DNA of 64,000 nt from Treponema bryantii (GTDB taxonomy: Bacteria; Spirochaetota; Spirochaetia; Treponematales; Treponemataceae): positions 744,001 to 808,000 of the forward strand of contig NZ_AP025286.1 of assembly GCF_036492245.1 (NCBI RefSeq), read 5' to 3'. Below are positions 52,789 to 62,022 of this stretch, one piece after another (positions within the stretch are counted from its first letter, which is position 1; each line of letters starts with the position of its first letter). Under the pieces are notes generated by a model, which made no database searches, was not told the DNA's origin, and saw only the letters and a list, made by a program, of their open reading frames with translations. The position numbers and the translations under genes were made by a program.

Positions 52789-54924
52789 ATGACTGATTTT
52801 AAGGTTCATAACGGAAAGCCTATGGGCTTTGGCGCGGTGCTTACTGAAAGCGGCGTGAATTTTTCCATTTATAGCCGTGATGCAACAAAAGTGAGCCTTG
52901 TGCTTTTTGAAAGTGAATATGACCAGAAGCCTGGCCGTGTGGTTGAGTTTGATCCTCATGCAAACCGCACTGGCGATGTATGGCACATTTTTATAGAAGG
53001 ACTTAGAGAGGGAGCACTTTATCTTTATAAGGTTGATGGACCATACATTCCTCCAAAAGGACTTCGTTTTAATTCCAATAAATATCTTTTTGATCCATAT
53101 GCTAAAGCATTTACCTCTGGATCTGTTTTCCGTTCATATAACAAACAGTGGAAGCAGGGCTTTGAAGGAAATATCGGCGGAGAACTTCAGGATCTTTCTG
53201 ATTTCCCGAAATGTGTTGTAGTAAAAGATGATGCTTTTGACTGGGAAGGTGACCGCCCGTTAAACAGACCTCTTGAGCATACTGTAATTTATGAAACCCA
53301 CGTAAAGGGCTTTACTGCTTCAGAAACTTCCGGAGTTCCTCGGGAAATTGCGGGTACATACCGCGGATTTGAGGAAAAAGTTGAGTATCTGAAGTCTCTT
53401 GGAATTACCGCCGTAGAGTTTCTTCCTGTTTTTGAATTTGATGAAAATGAAAACGCTAATACAAATCCACGAACAGGGGAGTTGCTTGTAAATTACTGGG
53501 GCTACAGTACAATCGGATTCTTTGCCCCAAAAACAAGCTATTCTGCAGACCGAAGTCCGGGTGGACCTGTACGTGAGTTCAAGCAGATGGTAAAAACTCT
53601 GCATAAGGCCGGAATTGAAGTAATTCTTGATGTAGTTTACAACCATACAGCAGAGGGAAACGAGCGCGGTTATACCTTTGAGTTCCGCGGACTTCAAAAC
53701 GATGTTTATTATTCTCTTCCTGCAACCGATCAGAATTATTACATGAATTTCAGTGGCTGTGGAAACAGTATGAACTGTAATAATCCTGTTACAGCACAGT
53801 TTATTTTAGACAGTCTGCGTTACTGGGTTCTGGAAATGCATGTAGACGGTTTCCGTTTTGATCTTGCGTCTATATTAACCCGTGCACAGAACGGAGCTCC
53901 TATTTCCAATGATCTGCCACTGCTTACAGCTGCTATAAATGATGATCCTGTTCTGGCTAAAACTAAAATAATTGCTGAACCTTGGGATTGTGCAGGCTTG
54001 TATCAGCTTGGCGGATTCCCCGGTGGACGGAATAACCGCTGGAGTGAATGGAATGGCCGGTTCCGTGATGATATGAGACGGTTCCTTCGTGGTGATGAGC
54101 ATCTTTCTACTGCCGCAGCTACCCGTATAAGCGGAAGTTCAGACTGTTATAATCATGATGGCCGTTCACCGCTTTCTTCCATCAATTTTATTACTGCACA
54201 TGATGGTTTTACGCTCAATGACCTTGTAAGTTATAACGGAAAACATAATGAAGAAAACGGTGAATGCAATCGTGACGGTTCTGATGAAAATTTAAGCTAT
54301 AACAATGGTTTTGAAGGGGATTGTACCAATCCAAAAATTGAACAGTCCCGCCTTAGAACCATTAAAAACTTTTTGATTTACCTGATGGTTTCGCAGGGAG
54401 TTCCGATGCTGCTCGGTGGTGATGAAATCCGCCGTACCCAGCAGGGAAATAATAATGCATACTGTCAGGATAATGAACTCAGCTGGTTTAACTGGAATCT
54501 TGCAGATAAAAATAAAGGTCTTTTGCGTTTTACTTCCAGACTTATAGAAATGCGCCGTGCTCATAATATTTTCAGCCGTGTAAAATTCTTCAGAGATACT
54601 TATGAGACGGGTGCAATTCCAGAAATATCATGGTATGATATAAATGCAAAGGTACCAGACTGGGCAAAAATGAATCGGTTCCTTGCGTTTAAGCTGGATG
54701 GTCTTGAAGTTGACAATGATTTTTACGTTGCAACAAATCTTGATCAGTATGACCTTACAATTACATTACCGACATTACCAGGAAACAAAAAATGGCACCG
54801 CGTTGCGGACACTGCGTTTGAGAGTCCTGATGATATATTAGAAAGAGGAAACGAGGAGCTTTTGACTGAGCAGAGAAGGTATGTTCTGATATCAGGAGCT
54901 ACTGTAGTTTTAATGAGTAAATAG
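52789..54924 (+). CDS. glgX: Glycogen debranching enzyme GlgX (GH13)
   Basis: A 711-aa isoamylase-type enzyme that hydrolyses alpha-1,6 branches. An N-terminal CBM48 domain (FGAVLTESGVNFSIYS) is followed by the GH13 barrel: VILDVVYNHTAEG (region I), VDGFRFDLAS (region II with the catalytic Asp), IAEPWDC (region III with the catalytic Glu) and FITAHDGFTLNDL (region IV). Start at ATG 52789 (MTDFKVHNG) fits the family; an in-frame TTG at 52759 lacks a ribosome site. TAAAAT lies 8 nt before the ATG, so it is a leaderless candidate. The phosphorylase gene follows after 21 bp; together they degrade stored glycogen. Confidence 0.95.
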   Translation: MTDFKVHNGKPMGFGAVLTESGVNFSIYSRDATKVSLVLFESEYDQKPGRVVEFDPHANRTGDVWHIFIEGLREGALYLYKVDGPYIPPKGLRFNSNKYLFDPYAKAFTSGSVFRSYNKQWKQGFEGNIGGELQDLSDFPKCVVVKDDAFDWEGDRPLNRPLEHTVIYETHVKGFTASETSGVPREIAGTYRGFEEKVEYLKSLGITAVEFLPVFEFDENENANTNPRTGELLVNYWGYSTIGFFAPKTSYSADRSPGGPVREFKQMVKTLHKAGIEVILDVVYNHTAEGNERGYTFEFRGLQNDVYYSLPATDQNYYMNFSGCGNSMNCNNPVTAQFILDSLRYWVLEMHVDGFRFDLASILTRAQNGAPISNDLPLLTAAINDDPVLAKTKIIAEPWDCAGLYQLGGFPGGRNNRWSEWNGRFRDDMRRFLRGDEHLSTAAATRISGSSDCYNHDGRSPLSSINFITAHDGFTLNDLVSYNGKHNEENGECNRDGSDENLSYNNGFEGDCTNPKIEQSRLRTIKNFLIYLMVSQGVPMLLGGDEIRRTQQGNNNAYCQDNELSWFNWNLADKNKGLLRFTSRLIEMRRAHNIFSRVKFFRDTYETGAIPEISWYDINAKVPDWAKMNRFLAFKLDGLEVDNDFYVATNLDQYDLTITLPTLPGNKKWHRVADTAFESPDDILERGNEELLTEQRRYVLISGATVVLMSK

Positions 54925-54945
54925 ATTTCCGGAGGTTTATTTATT

Positions 54946-57393
54946 ATGGAATTCAACAAAGAAGAGTTTAAGGCGAATCTTTCAGCAAGACTTCGCCGTC
55001 AGTACGGAAAGGATATTTCACAGGCAAATAAGCACGACCTTTTTGATGCGGTTTCTGCTTCTGCGCTCGAATTGATTATGCCTAACTGGATGGCAACCCG
55101 CAACGAGTATGATAAAAAGCCTACAAAACAGCTTTATTATCTTTCAGCTGAGTTTTTAATGGGACGTGCTCTCAGTAATAACCTCATTAACTGCGGTATC
55201 AAAGAATCTGTAAATGAAGTTCTTAAAGAAATGAATATAGACTTCAACATGATTGAAGATGAAGAGCCTGATGCAGGTCTTGGAAACGGTGGTCTTGGCC
55301 GCCTTGCAGCCTGCTTCCTTGATTCTCTTGCAACCCTGGACTACCCTGGACACGGATACGGAATCCGCTATGAATACGGTATGTTCGAGCAGCGCATTGA
55401 AGACGGCTATCAGGTTGAATATCCAGATAACTGGCTGCAGCACCGCGACCCTTGGGAAATCAAACGTTCTGACCTTGCAGTAACTGTAAAGTTCGGCGGA
55501 AACATTGCTTACGGAAAAACTCCGGACGGACAGCCTCGCTTCTTCATCGAAAATGCAGAAGAAGTAACAGCTACTCCTTATGATATGCCAATCATCGGTT
55601 TTGATACAAAGACTGTAAATACTTTGCGTTTGTGGCAGGCATCGAGCCCTAACGGATTCGACCTTCAGCTCTTCAACAACATGGATTATAACCGTGCCGT
55701 AGAACGCCAGAACAGCGCAGAAAATATCAGCCGCGTTTTGTATCCAAACGATAACGGTCCAAGCGGAAAGGCTCTCCGCCTCAAGCAGCAGTATTTCTTC
55801 TCTTCTGCTTCGCTCCAGGACCTCGTTCGCCATTATGTAGCAGACTACGGAACAGATTTCTCTAAGTTTGCTGAGCTCCACGTAATTCAGCTCAACGATA
55901 CACACCCTGTAGTTGCAATTCCTGAACTTATGCGTATTTTGATTGATGAATACAATGTAAGCTGGGATGAATCATGGGATGTAGTAACTCATACATTCGC
56001 TTATACAAACCACACAATTCTTGCAGAAGCTCTTGAGAAGTGGCCAATTGAAATCTTCCAGGGACTTCTTCCACGTGTATATCAGATTGTTGAGGAAATC
56101 AACCGCCGTCTCGTAATTGAGCTGCGCCAGAAGTTCCCTAACGATTACTACAAGCACGAGCACATGGCAATCATCCATAACAACATGGTTTATATGGCAT
56201 GGATGGCAATTCACGCCTGCTTCAGCGTAAACGGTGTTGCAGAACTCCATACAGAGCTTTTGAAGACTGCAGAACTTAAAGACTGGTACACACTTTATCC
56301 AGAGAAGTTCAACAACAAGACAAACGGTATTACACAGCGCCGCTGGCTCTTGAATGCTAACCCTAAGCTTGCTGCTTTCATTACAGAAAGAATCGGTCAC
56401 GGCTGGGAAAAAGAATTGTCTAAGCTTAAGGATCTTGAAAAATATATTGATGATGATGCTTCAATCAACGAACTCATCAAAATCAAGACAGAAAACAAGC
56501 AGGCTCTTGCAGATTACCTCAAGCACGCTCAGAATGAGTTCCTTGACCCTGAAAGTATTTTTGATGTTCAGGTTAAACGTCTCCATGAATACAAGCGCCA
56601 GCTTTTGAACATTCTTCATGTAATGTACATCTACAACCGCCTTGTTGAAGATCCAGATTATAACCCTCCTGCACGTACATTTATCTTTGGTGCAAAGGCT
56701 GCTTCCGGTTACCGCCGTGCAAAGTCTATCATCAAACTGATTAACACAGTTGCAGAGCGAATCAACAACGACCGCCGTGTCCGCGGAAAGATTCGCGTTG
56801 TATTCGTAGAAAACTACCGCGTTTCTGTTGCAGAAAAAATCTTCCCTGCTGCCGATGTTTCAGAGCAGATTTCTACTGCTGGTCTCGAAGCTTCAGGTAC
56901 ATCAAACATGAAGTTCATGCTCAACGGTGCTCTCACTCTTGGAACTATGGACGGTGCTAACATTGAGATTTTTGAAGAAGCTGGAAAAGAAAACGGCTTT
57001 GTATTCGGTCTTTTGACAGAAGAAATCAAGAAGATGGAAGCAGAGCACTCATACAATCCACAGGAATATCTCGACTGCAATCCTGCTCTTGCTAAAGTTG
57101 TTGAACAGCTTGTTGACGGAACTTATGATCCGACACACCAGCTTTTCAAGGAACTTCACGACTCTCTCGTATACGGTGTAGAAGGTCAGCGCCCAGACGT
57201 TTACTACGTTCTTGCAGACTTCGATTCATACTGCAAGGCAAAGGAAAAAATTGCTGCAGCATATGGCGATAAGAAGCAGTGGGCTAAGATGGCATTGAAG
57301 AACATAGCCAACGCCGGTAAGTTCTCAAGCGACCGTACAATTGAAGATTACGTTCGCGATATCTGGCACTTGAAGAAGGTTGAAGTAAAGTAA
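54946..57393 (+). CDS. glgP: Glycogen/alpha-glucan phosphorylase
   Basis: An 815-aa PLP-dependent phosphorylase (GT35) that releases glucose-1-phosphate from alpha-glucan chains. The PLP-binding Lys is in ASGTSNMKFMLNGA (about residue 655). GLGNGGLGRLAACFLDS near 100 and KRLHEYKRQLLN near 545 are family landmarks. Length is typical. A strong GGAGG site precedes the ATG. It forms an operon with glgX. Codon use suggests high expression. A strong terminator follows. Confidence 0.97.
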   Translation: MEFNKEEFKANLSARLRRQYGKDISQANKHDLFDAVSASALELIMPNWMATRNEYDKKPTKQLYYLSAEFLMGRALSNNLINCGIKESVNEVLKEMNIDFNMIEDEEPDAGLGNGGLGRLAACFLDSLATLDYPGHGYGIRYEYGMFEQRIEDGYQVEYPDNWLQHRDPWEIKRSDLAVTVKFGGNIAYGKTPDGQPRFFIENAEEVTATPYDMPIIGFDTKTVNTLRLWQASSPNGFDLQLFNNMDYNRAVERQNSAENISRVLYPNDNGPSGKALRLKQQYFFSSASLQDLVRHYVADYGTDFSKFAELHVIQLNDTHPVVAIPELMRILIDEYNVSWDESWDVVTHTFAYTNHTILAEALEKWPIEIFQGLLPRVYQIVEEINRRLVIELRQKFPNDYYKHEHMAIIHNNMVYMAWMAIHACFSVNGVAELHTELLKTAELKDWYTLYPEKFNNKTNGITQRRWLLNANPKLAAFITERIGHGWEKELSKLKDLEKYIDDDASINELIKIKTENKQALADYLKHAQNEFLDPESIFDVQVKRLHEYKRQLLNILHVMYIYNRLVEDPDYNPPARTFIFGAKAASGYRRAKSIIKLINTVAERINNDRRVRGKIRVVFVENYRVSVAEKIFPAADVSEQISTAGLEASGTSNMKFMLNGALTLGTMDGANIEIFEEAGKENGFVFGLLTEEIKKMEAEHSYNPQEYLDCNPALAKVVEQLVDGTYDPTHQLFKELHDSLVYGVEGQRPDVYYVLADFDSYCKAKEKIAAAYGDKKQWAKMALKNIANAGKFSSDRTIEDYVRDIWHLKKVEVK

Positions 57394-57417
57394 GCTTTTT
57401 TCAGAAATTCTAAGTCT

Positions 57418-57461
57418 TAAAAACACACAGACTGTGGGACCCGCAGTCTGTGTGTTTTTTT
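57418..57461 (+). terminator. Terminator of the glgX-glgP operon
   Basis: A stem of about 14 bp (AAACACACAGACTG with CAGTCTGTGTGTTT) is followed by a T-run. Confidence 0.9.
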
Positions 57462-57487
57462 ATGAACCGAAATTTTATATAGTTGTC

Positions 57488-57517
57488 TTGACTCCAACCT
57501 TCTTTAATTAGTACATT
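57488..57517 (+). promoter_or_regulatory. Promoter of the DMT transporter gene (leaderless candidate)
   Basis: TTGACT (57488-57493) and TACATT (57512-57517) with an 18-bp spacer, then 6 nt to the ATG at 57524. Confidence 0.55.
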
Positions 57518-57523
57518 TCACAC

Positions 57524-58432
57524 ATGAATAAAAAACTTGTATCTCTGCTTGCCAGTGCCGGCCTTCTGCTTACCGCCGCTATCTGGGGATTTGCGTTTGT
57601 CGTTGTAAAGGATAGTCTTGATTATATTGGTTCGTTTTATATGGTGGCAATTCGATTTTCGATTGCGGCTGTGGGAATGGGACTCATTTTCTTTAAGAAA
57701 CTTAAACTGATAGATAAAAAACATCTTTTGAAAGGAGCTGTCACAGGATTTTTTCTTTTTATGGGCTATCTTGCGCAGACTATCGGCTGCTTTTATACAA
57801 CTGCCGGTAAGAATGCATTTCTGACAACTGTTTATGTAATTTTGATTCCAATTATCAGCTGGCCGCTTTATAAGAAACGTCCGGCAATTTTTGTTTTTAT
57901 TGCGGCTGCCATGTCTATGACGGGAATTGGACTTCTTGCTCTTGGTGGAAATGATTTTGCAGGAGGAGGCGCGGGGAGTGGTTTTAACCGCGGTGATGTG
58001 CTTACTCTTATCTGCGGGCTTTTTTATGCGCTGCATATTCTGTGGACAGAAAAATGTAACAGGGAAGGTTGTGATGTAATCATCATAACAATGCTGCAGT
58101 TTTTCTTTGCTGCTGTTTTCGGGTGGATTTCTGCACCGATAGCAGACGGACATTTCCCTCTGGAAGTATTGAATAATTCTAAAGTTATAGTTTCAATGCT
58201 GTACCTCGGTCTTTTAAGTTCAATGCTTTGTTTCAGCCTGCAGAATATAGGATTAAAATATGTTCAGTCATCACTGGCATCTTTATTTTTAGGTTTTGAA
58301 TCAGTATTTGGAATCTTTTTCAGTACATTGTTCCTTCACGAAGCATTTACACCCAGAATGTTTGCAGGGTGTTTCTTGATTTTTATTGCAGTAATTCTTG
58401 CGGAGAACGGAAATAAACTTTTTAACCGATAA
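57524..58432 (+). CDS. DMT-superfamily transporter (EamA type)
   Basis: A 302-aa protein with ten hydrophobic segments in two EamA halves. Recognisable parts are ITAAIWGFAFVVVKDSLDYIGSF near the N-terminus, GCFYTTAGKNAFLTTVYVILIPI, and ALHEAFTPRMFAGCFLIF-like segment at the C-terminus (LFLHEAFTPRMFAGC). Members export metabolites or amino acids, and the substrate is unknown. It has no ribosome site, and the promoter lies directly upstream of the ATG. Confidence 0.88.
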   Translation: MNKKLVSLLASAGLLLTAAIWGFAFVVVKDSLDYIGSFYMVAIRFSIAAVGMGLIFFKKLKLIDKKHLLKGAVTGFFLFMGYLAQTIGCFYTTAGKNAFLTTVYVILIPIISWPLYKKRPAIFVFIAAAMSMTGIGLLALGGNDFAGGGAGSGFNRGDVLTLICGLFYALHILWTEKCNREGCDVIIITMLQFFFAAVFGWISAPIADGHFPLEVLNNSKVIVSMLYLGLLSSMLCFSLQNIGLKYVQSSLASLFLGFESVFGIFFSTLFLHEAFTPRMFAGCFLIFIAVILAENGNKLFNR

Positions 58433-58463
58433 TTAAAGAAAAAATATTAGGAGGAATGCTCTT

Positions 58464-59261
58464 ATGTTAGTTGCTTTAACGTCGGTTAACGAAAGAAAGG
58501 TTTCTTTTGAAACTTCTAAAAACGAAGGTCCGTTTTTCTGTCCTTGCTGTAAAAAAGAAGTTGGCTTAAGAAAGGGGTACAAAAAGGTTCATCATTTTTA
58601 CCACATCAGCGACAATCCAGACTGTCCGATTCCTAAAGAATCAGAAATTCATTTAAGAATTAAAAAAGAAATGTATGAGCATTTTAACAAACTTAGAAAT
58701 TGCAGAAAGTGTGAGCTGGAACGAAATCTGGGTGATGTACGCCCTGATATTTCCTTGTATATTGATGATACTCCGGTTGCTATTGAAATTCAAAAGTCAG
58801 ACATTAGTTGTGATTTAATACGCCAGAGAATGCAAAGGTATAGTCATCTTGGAATTTATGTATTATGGGTTTTGCCTGAATTATTAATACATGAGAAAGC
58901 GAATTCCTGGGGAGAAATCAAAAAGTATCATAATCTGAAAGATTGGGAAAAATTTCTTCATGTAATGTATAATGAGCGGCTTTATTACTGGAATGGTGGA
59001 ACTAACGTTGATGCTGTTCATTTTGAGCCTGCACGTCTGTTTCATGATGGTGATGAATACGGTGATTCATACTGGTATGATGCAAAGAAAAGAATGGTAC
59101 CTGATTATCTGGAGAAACAGCTGTGTGTTGAAGATAATTTTACTTATTCACAATGCAGAGCGGGTAGTGTAAAGGTTTCTACCGGATATGAGCAAATTCC
59201 ACAGTGCCGTATCTTTATTGATACTACACCGGAATGGTGGCTGGATGATAATGATGCATAA
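58464..59261 (+). CDS. CoiA-like competence/nuclease protein
   Basis: A 265-aa protein with an N-terminal zinc-ribbon-like part (FFCPCCKKEVGLRKG) and the CoiA core: ESEIHLRIKKEMYEHF, then DVRPDISLYIDDTPVAIEIQKSDIS, the PD-(D/E)xK-like D..ExQ site. CoiA is required for transformation in some Gram-positive bacteria; in other phyla such proteins may act in DNA repair or defence. A strong AGGAGG site precedes the ATG. No other competence gene is near. Function here is uncertain. Confidence 0.82.
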   Translation: MLVALTSVNERKVSFETSKNEGPFFCPCCKKEVGLRKGYKKVHHFYHISDNPDCPIPKESEIHLRIKKEMYEHFNKLRNCRKCELERNLGDVRPDISLYIDDTPVAIEIQKSDISCDLIRQRMQRYSHLGIYVLWVLPELLIHEKANSWGEIKKYHNLKDWEKFLHVMYNERLYYWNGGTNVDAVHFEPARLFHDGDEYGDSYWYDAKKRMVPDYLEKQLCVEDNFTYSQCRAGSVKVSTGYEQIPQCRIFIDTTPEWWLDDNDA

Positions 59262-59312
59262 ATATTGAATATATATGCATAAAATTGTATATTTATAAAT
59301 CGAGGTGTTTAT

Positions 59313-60092
59313 ATGAAGAAAATTACTATTGTATGTGCAGCTCTCGCTGCAGCTCTTGCATTTGCAGGATGCTCTAAATCAAAGGTAGAAATAAATTCTG
59401 TTGCAGATCTTGCAGGAAGAAAAATTGGTGTTCAGGCTGGTACAACAGGTGAAGCCTGGGTACAGGATAATGTTGCTGGTGCAAACATTGCATCTTTCAA
59501 AACAGGAATGGATGCAGCTCTTGATCTTAAGAATCGTGCAATTGATGCAGTAGTTCTTGATGAACTTCCAGCAAAGGCAATTGTTGACCGCAATCCAGAT
59601 CTTAAGATTATTCGTGATAAGGTATTTGCTGATAATAAGGAAGCTTATGCTATTGCTGTAAAAAAGGACAATGTAGATCTTCTTACTGTCATCAATAAGA
59701 CAATTTCTGATATGAAGGCAAATGGTGAGTACGAGAAACTCGTAAATGCATTTATGCCTGTTGATGGAAATATTGTTATTCCTGCAAATGAAGGTTCTTC
59801 TGGAAATTCTATTGTAAAACTCGGAACAAATGCAGCTTTCCCTCCATTTGAATATGTTGAAGGAAAGAATATTGTTGGTTTTGATATCACAATGGGACAG
59901 AAAATTGCAAAGAATGCCGGAATGAAGCTTGAAGTTGTAGATATGGCATTCGACAGCCTTATTCCAGCTCTTCAGTCTGGAACAATTGACTTCATTGCTG
60001 CTGGTATGTCTGTAAATGAAGAGCGCAAAAAGAACGTTGATTTCTCTGAGACTTATTTTGAGTCTGAGCAGGTTATCATCGTTCGCAAATAA
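59313..60092 (+). CDS. Amino-acid binding lipoprotein with circularly permuted SBP fold
   Basis: A 259-aa lipoprotein (lipobox AFAGCS, Cys 20). Both halves of SBP family 3 are present but in reverse order. Residues 25-148 read SVADLAGRKIGVQAGTTGE, then the C-terminal helix ISDMKANGEYEKLVNAF; normally these follow the first lobe. A linker (149-166) leads to KLGTNAAFPPFEYVEG (169-184), normally the mature N-terminus, and the protein ends FSETYFESEQVIIVRK, normally the hinge. The binding protein at 19692 has the usual order. A GAGGTG site precedes the ATG. It belongs to the transporter with the permease and ATPase at 60270-61647. Confidence 0.88.
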   Translation: MKKITIVCAALAAALAFAGCSKSKVEINSVADLAGRKIGVQAGTTGEAWVQDNVAGANIASFKTGMDAALDLKNRAIDAVVLDELPAKAIVDRNPDLKIIRDKVFADNKEAYAIAVKKDNVDLLTVINKTISDMKANGEYEKLVNAFMPVDGNIVIPANEGSSGNSIVKLGTNAAFPPFEYVEGKNIVGFDITMGQKIAKNAGMKLEVVDMAFDSLIPALQSGTIDFIAAGMSVNEERKKNVDFSETYFESEQVIIVRK

Positions 60093-60247
60093 AGCCTAAA
60101 ATGATACGTAGGCTACGATGATGTCAAGGCACGCTTTGCTTAAAGCCTTGACATCATCGTTTTCCAGGTTGAAATAAATTTTCAACCTGAAATCAGAGGC
60201 AGGCTGTGCCTGCCGACTTTTACATTCCCGCAGTAAATTGCGGGAAT
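60093..60247. repeat. Five consecutive hairpins between binding protein and permease genes
   Basis: In order: AGCCTA/TAGGCT (60093-60114); a perfect 16-bp stem ACGATGATGTCAAGGC (60115-60130) with its complement (60145-60160); CAGGTTGAA/TTCAACCTG (60165-60189); GGCAGGC/GCCTGCC (60198-60214); and ATTCCCGCA/TGCGGGAAT (60224-60247). No T-run terminator is present. The block could stabilise the 3' end of the binding-protein mRNA and lower expression of the membrane genes. Confidence 0.85.
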
Positions 60248-60269
60248 ATTTATTTTTTAAAGGAATTAT

Positions 60270-60938
60270 ATGATTCAATCTTTTATTGACACAATGATTT
60301 CGGGGCAGAGGTACATGCTGATTGTGGAAGGTTTGGGAATTACACTTCTCATAGCCTTCTGTGCAATCATAATTGGAACTGTAATTGGCTTCCTCCTTGC
60401 TCTGATGAAGGTTTCTGGAAATAAGATTCTTAAGGCTGTTGCAGAGGTATATACTACTGTGCTTCGTGGAATTCCTCTTGCTACACAGCTTATGATCTTT
60501 TATTTTGTAATTTTTGCTCCATTGGGATTAAACAGACTTCTTGTTGCAATTCTTGCTTATGGTTTTAACTCTGGTGCGTATTGTACAGAAATCTTCCGTG
60601 CAGGAATTCAGGGAATTGACCCGGGCCAGACTGAAGCCGGCCGTTCACTTGGTTTGAGTAAGTGGCAGACTGTTTTTAAGATTGTTCTTCCTCAGGCTGT
60701 AAAGGCTGTGCTTCCAACTTATACGAGTGAGTTTATTGTTTTAATAAAAGAGACTTCTGTTGCAAGCTTTATTGCTGTAATGGATATGACAAAAGCCGGA
60801 GATATGATTCGTAATGCTACTTACAATGCCTGGATTCCGCTTTTAACCTGTGCGGCAATTTATCTTGTCCTTACTGTAGGACTTACAAAGCTTTTCGGCA
60901 TGCTCGAAAAAAGGATGGCAAAAAGTGATAGAAGTTAA
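60270..60938 (+). CDS. Amino-acid ABC transporter permease
   Basis: A 222-aa HisM/GlnP-type permease with five hydrophobic segments and the EAA loop ([30 protein letters not shown]). It probably acts as a homodimer, since only one permease gene is present. An AAAGGA site precedes the ATG. The stop overlaps the ATPase start by 14 bp. Confidence 0.95.
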   Translation: MIQSFIDTMISGQRYMLIVEGLGITLLIAFCAIIIGTVIGFLLALMKVSGNKILKAVAEVYTTVLRGIPLATQLMIFYFVIFAPLGLNRLLVAILAYGFNSGAYCTEIFRAGIQGIDPGQTEAGRSLGLSKWQTVFKIVLPQAVKAVLPTYTSEFIVLIKETSVASFIAVMDMTKAGDMIRNATYNAWIPLLTCAAIYLVLTVGLTKLFGMLEKRMAKSDRS

Positions 60939-61647
60939 AAACCTTAAAATCAGCTTTGGAAAGCTGAATGTATTAAAAGATGTATCAATTAAAATTGAAA
61001 AAGGCGAAAAAATAGTAATTATCGGACCTTCTGGTTCTGGAAAGAGTACATTTCTCCGCTGCTTAAACAGACTTGAGACTCCTGATGGAGGCCAGATTCT
61101 GTTTGAGGGCAATGATTTAACAGATCCAAAGACAAATCTTGATCTTTGCCGCCAGAAAATGGGGATGGTTTTCCAGCATTTTAATCTTTTTCCTCATCTT
61201 ACTGTTTTGCAGAATATCACTCTTGCACCAGTAACTCTTAAGCTTAAAACTCCAGAAGAAGCTGAAAAAGAGGCTATGGAACTACTTGAAAGAATCGGTT
61301 TGCCAGATAAAGCTAATGTATATCCTTCTACTTTGAGTGGTGGGCAGAAGCAGCGAATTGCTATTGTTCGTTCCCTTGCAATGCATCCTGATGTAATGCT
61401 CTTTGATGAGCCAACTTCAGCTCTCGATCCTGAAATGGTAGGTGAAGTACTTGAAGTTATGAAGGATCTTGCACGAGATGGAATGACAATGGTTGTTGTA
61501 ACTCATGAAATGGGCTTTGCACGAGAGGTTGCAGACCGCGTTCTGTTTATGAACGAAGGTTATATTGAAGAAGAAGGCAGTCCGGATGAGCTTTTTCAAC
61601 ACCCGAAAAGTGAACGTTTACAGCAGTTTTTTAAATCTATCCTGTAA
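60925..61647 (+). CDS. Amino-acid ABC transporter ATP-binding protein
   Basis: A 240-aa GlnQ/HisP-type ATPase. Walker A is GPSGSGKST, the Q-loop is [11 protein letters not shown], the signature is LSGGQKQR, Walker B is [14 protein letters not shown] and the H-loop is VVTHEM. It starts at GTG 60925 inside the permease gene, after an AGGA site. With the permease and the permuted binding lipoprotein it makes a complete uptake system. Confidence 0.96.
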   Translation: MIEVKNLKISFGKLNVLKDVSIKIEKGEKIVIIGPSGSGKSTFLRCLNRLETPDGGQILFEGNDLTDPKTNLDLCRQKMGMVFQHFNLFPHLTVLQNITLAPVTLKLKTPEEAEKEAMELLERIGLPDKANVYPSTLSGGQKQRIAIVRSLAMHPDVMLFDEPTSALDPEMVGEVLEVMKDLARDGMTMVVVTHEMGFAREVADRVLFMNEGYIEEEGSPDELFQHPKSERLQQFFKSIL

Positions 61648-61661
61648 AAAATAATCTTTTT

Positions 61662-61744
61662 TTATACAAAAAATCAGCACACAAACAGCACAAATTGAAT
61701 GACCACAGTAATATTACAGGTAACTGTGGTTATTTTTTGTATAA
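61662..61744. terminator. Nested palindromes, terminator of the transporter operon
   Basis: An inner stem ACCACAGT (61702-61709) with ACTGTGGT (61723-61730) is followed by TATTTTTT. An outer 13-bp stem TTATACAAAAAAT (61662-61674) with ATTTTTTGTATAA (61732-61744) encloses it. The inner hairpin is a normal terminator; the outer pairing would compete with or extend it. Confidence 0.75.
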
Positions 61745-61770
61745 CCATGGTTAAATATCAAAAAAAGTTA

Positions 61771-61799
61771 TTGACGACAGGTTATTTTCGCTGTATGTT
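61771..61799 (+). promoter_or_regulatory. Promoter of the small transcript
   Basis: TTGACG (61771-61776) and TATGTT (61794-61799) with a 17-bp spacer. The expected start is near 61806. The leader holds a direct repeat of TTAAAGTTA (61811 and 61823). Confidence 0.6.
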
Positions 61800-61836
61800 A
61801 TAAACATAAATTAAAGTTACATTAAAGTTAAAAAGT

Positions 61837-61959
61837 ATGAGATTAAGAAAGTTACAAATGAAAAGACAATTAGCATTATCCTTATACAGAAGCGTTGCTA
61901 AGAAGAGAGTTTATTCGGAGAACCGGTTTATCATCGGTGAGAGAGTTCTTGGACTGTAA
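61837..61959 (+). CDS. Possible 40-aa basic small protein
   Basis: ATG 61837 to TAA 61959, a 40-codon frame. The product starts MRLRKLQMKRQLALSLYRSV and ends ENRFIIGERVLGL. It is strongly basic and has no membrane segment. It lies between its own promoter (61771-61799) and a strong terminator that overlaps its stop codon. There is no clear ribosome site, so the transcript could also be a non-coding RNA of about 190 nt. I do not recognise the peptide. Confidence 0.45.
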   Translation: MRLRKLQMKRQLALSLYRSVAKKRVYSENRFIIGERVLGL

Positions 61960-61994
61960 GTTTGGAGAGTCTACAGTCTAAGAACTTTTTTTTT
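61945..61994 (+). terminator. Terminator of the small transcript
   Basis: GTTCTTGGACTGTA (61945-61958) pairs with TACAGTCTAAGAAC (61972-61985), 14 bp with one mismatch, followed by nine T. The left arm covers the last codons of the 40-codon frame. Confidence 0.9.
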
Positions 61995-62022
61995 GTCTAA
62001 AAATACTTTATAATTCCCAATA

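Noticed and set aside
58464-59261. CoiA-like protein as part of a second defence island
   Set aside because: Only one such gene with ordinary neighbours (DMT transporter, ABC transporter); nothing in context supports a defence role.
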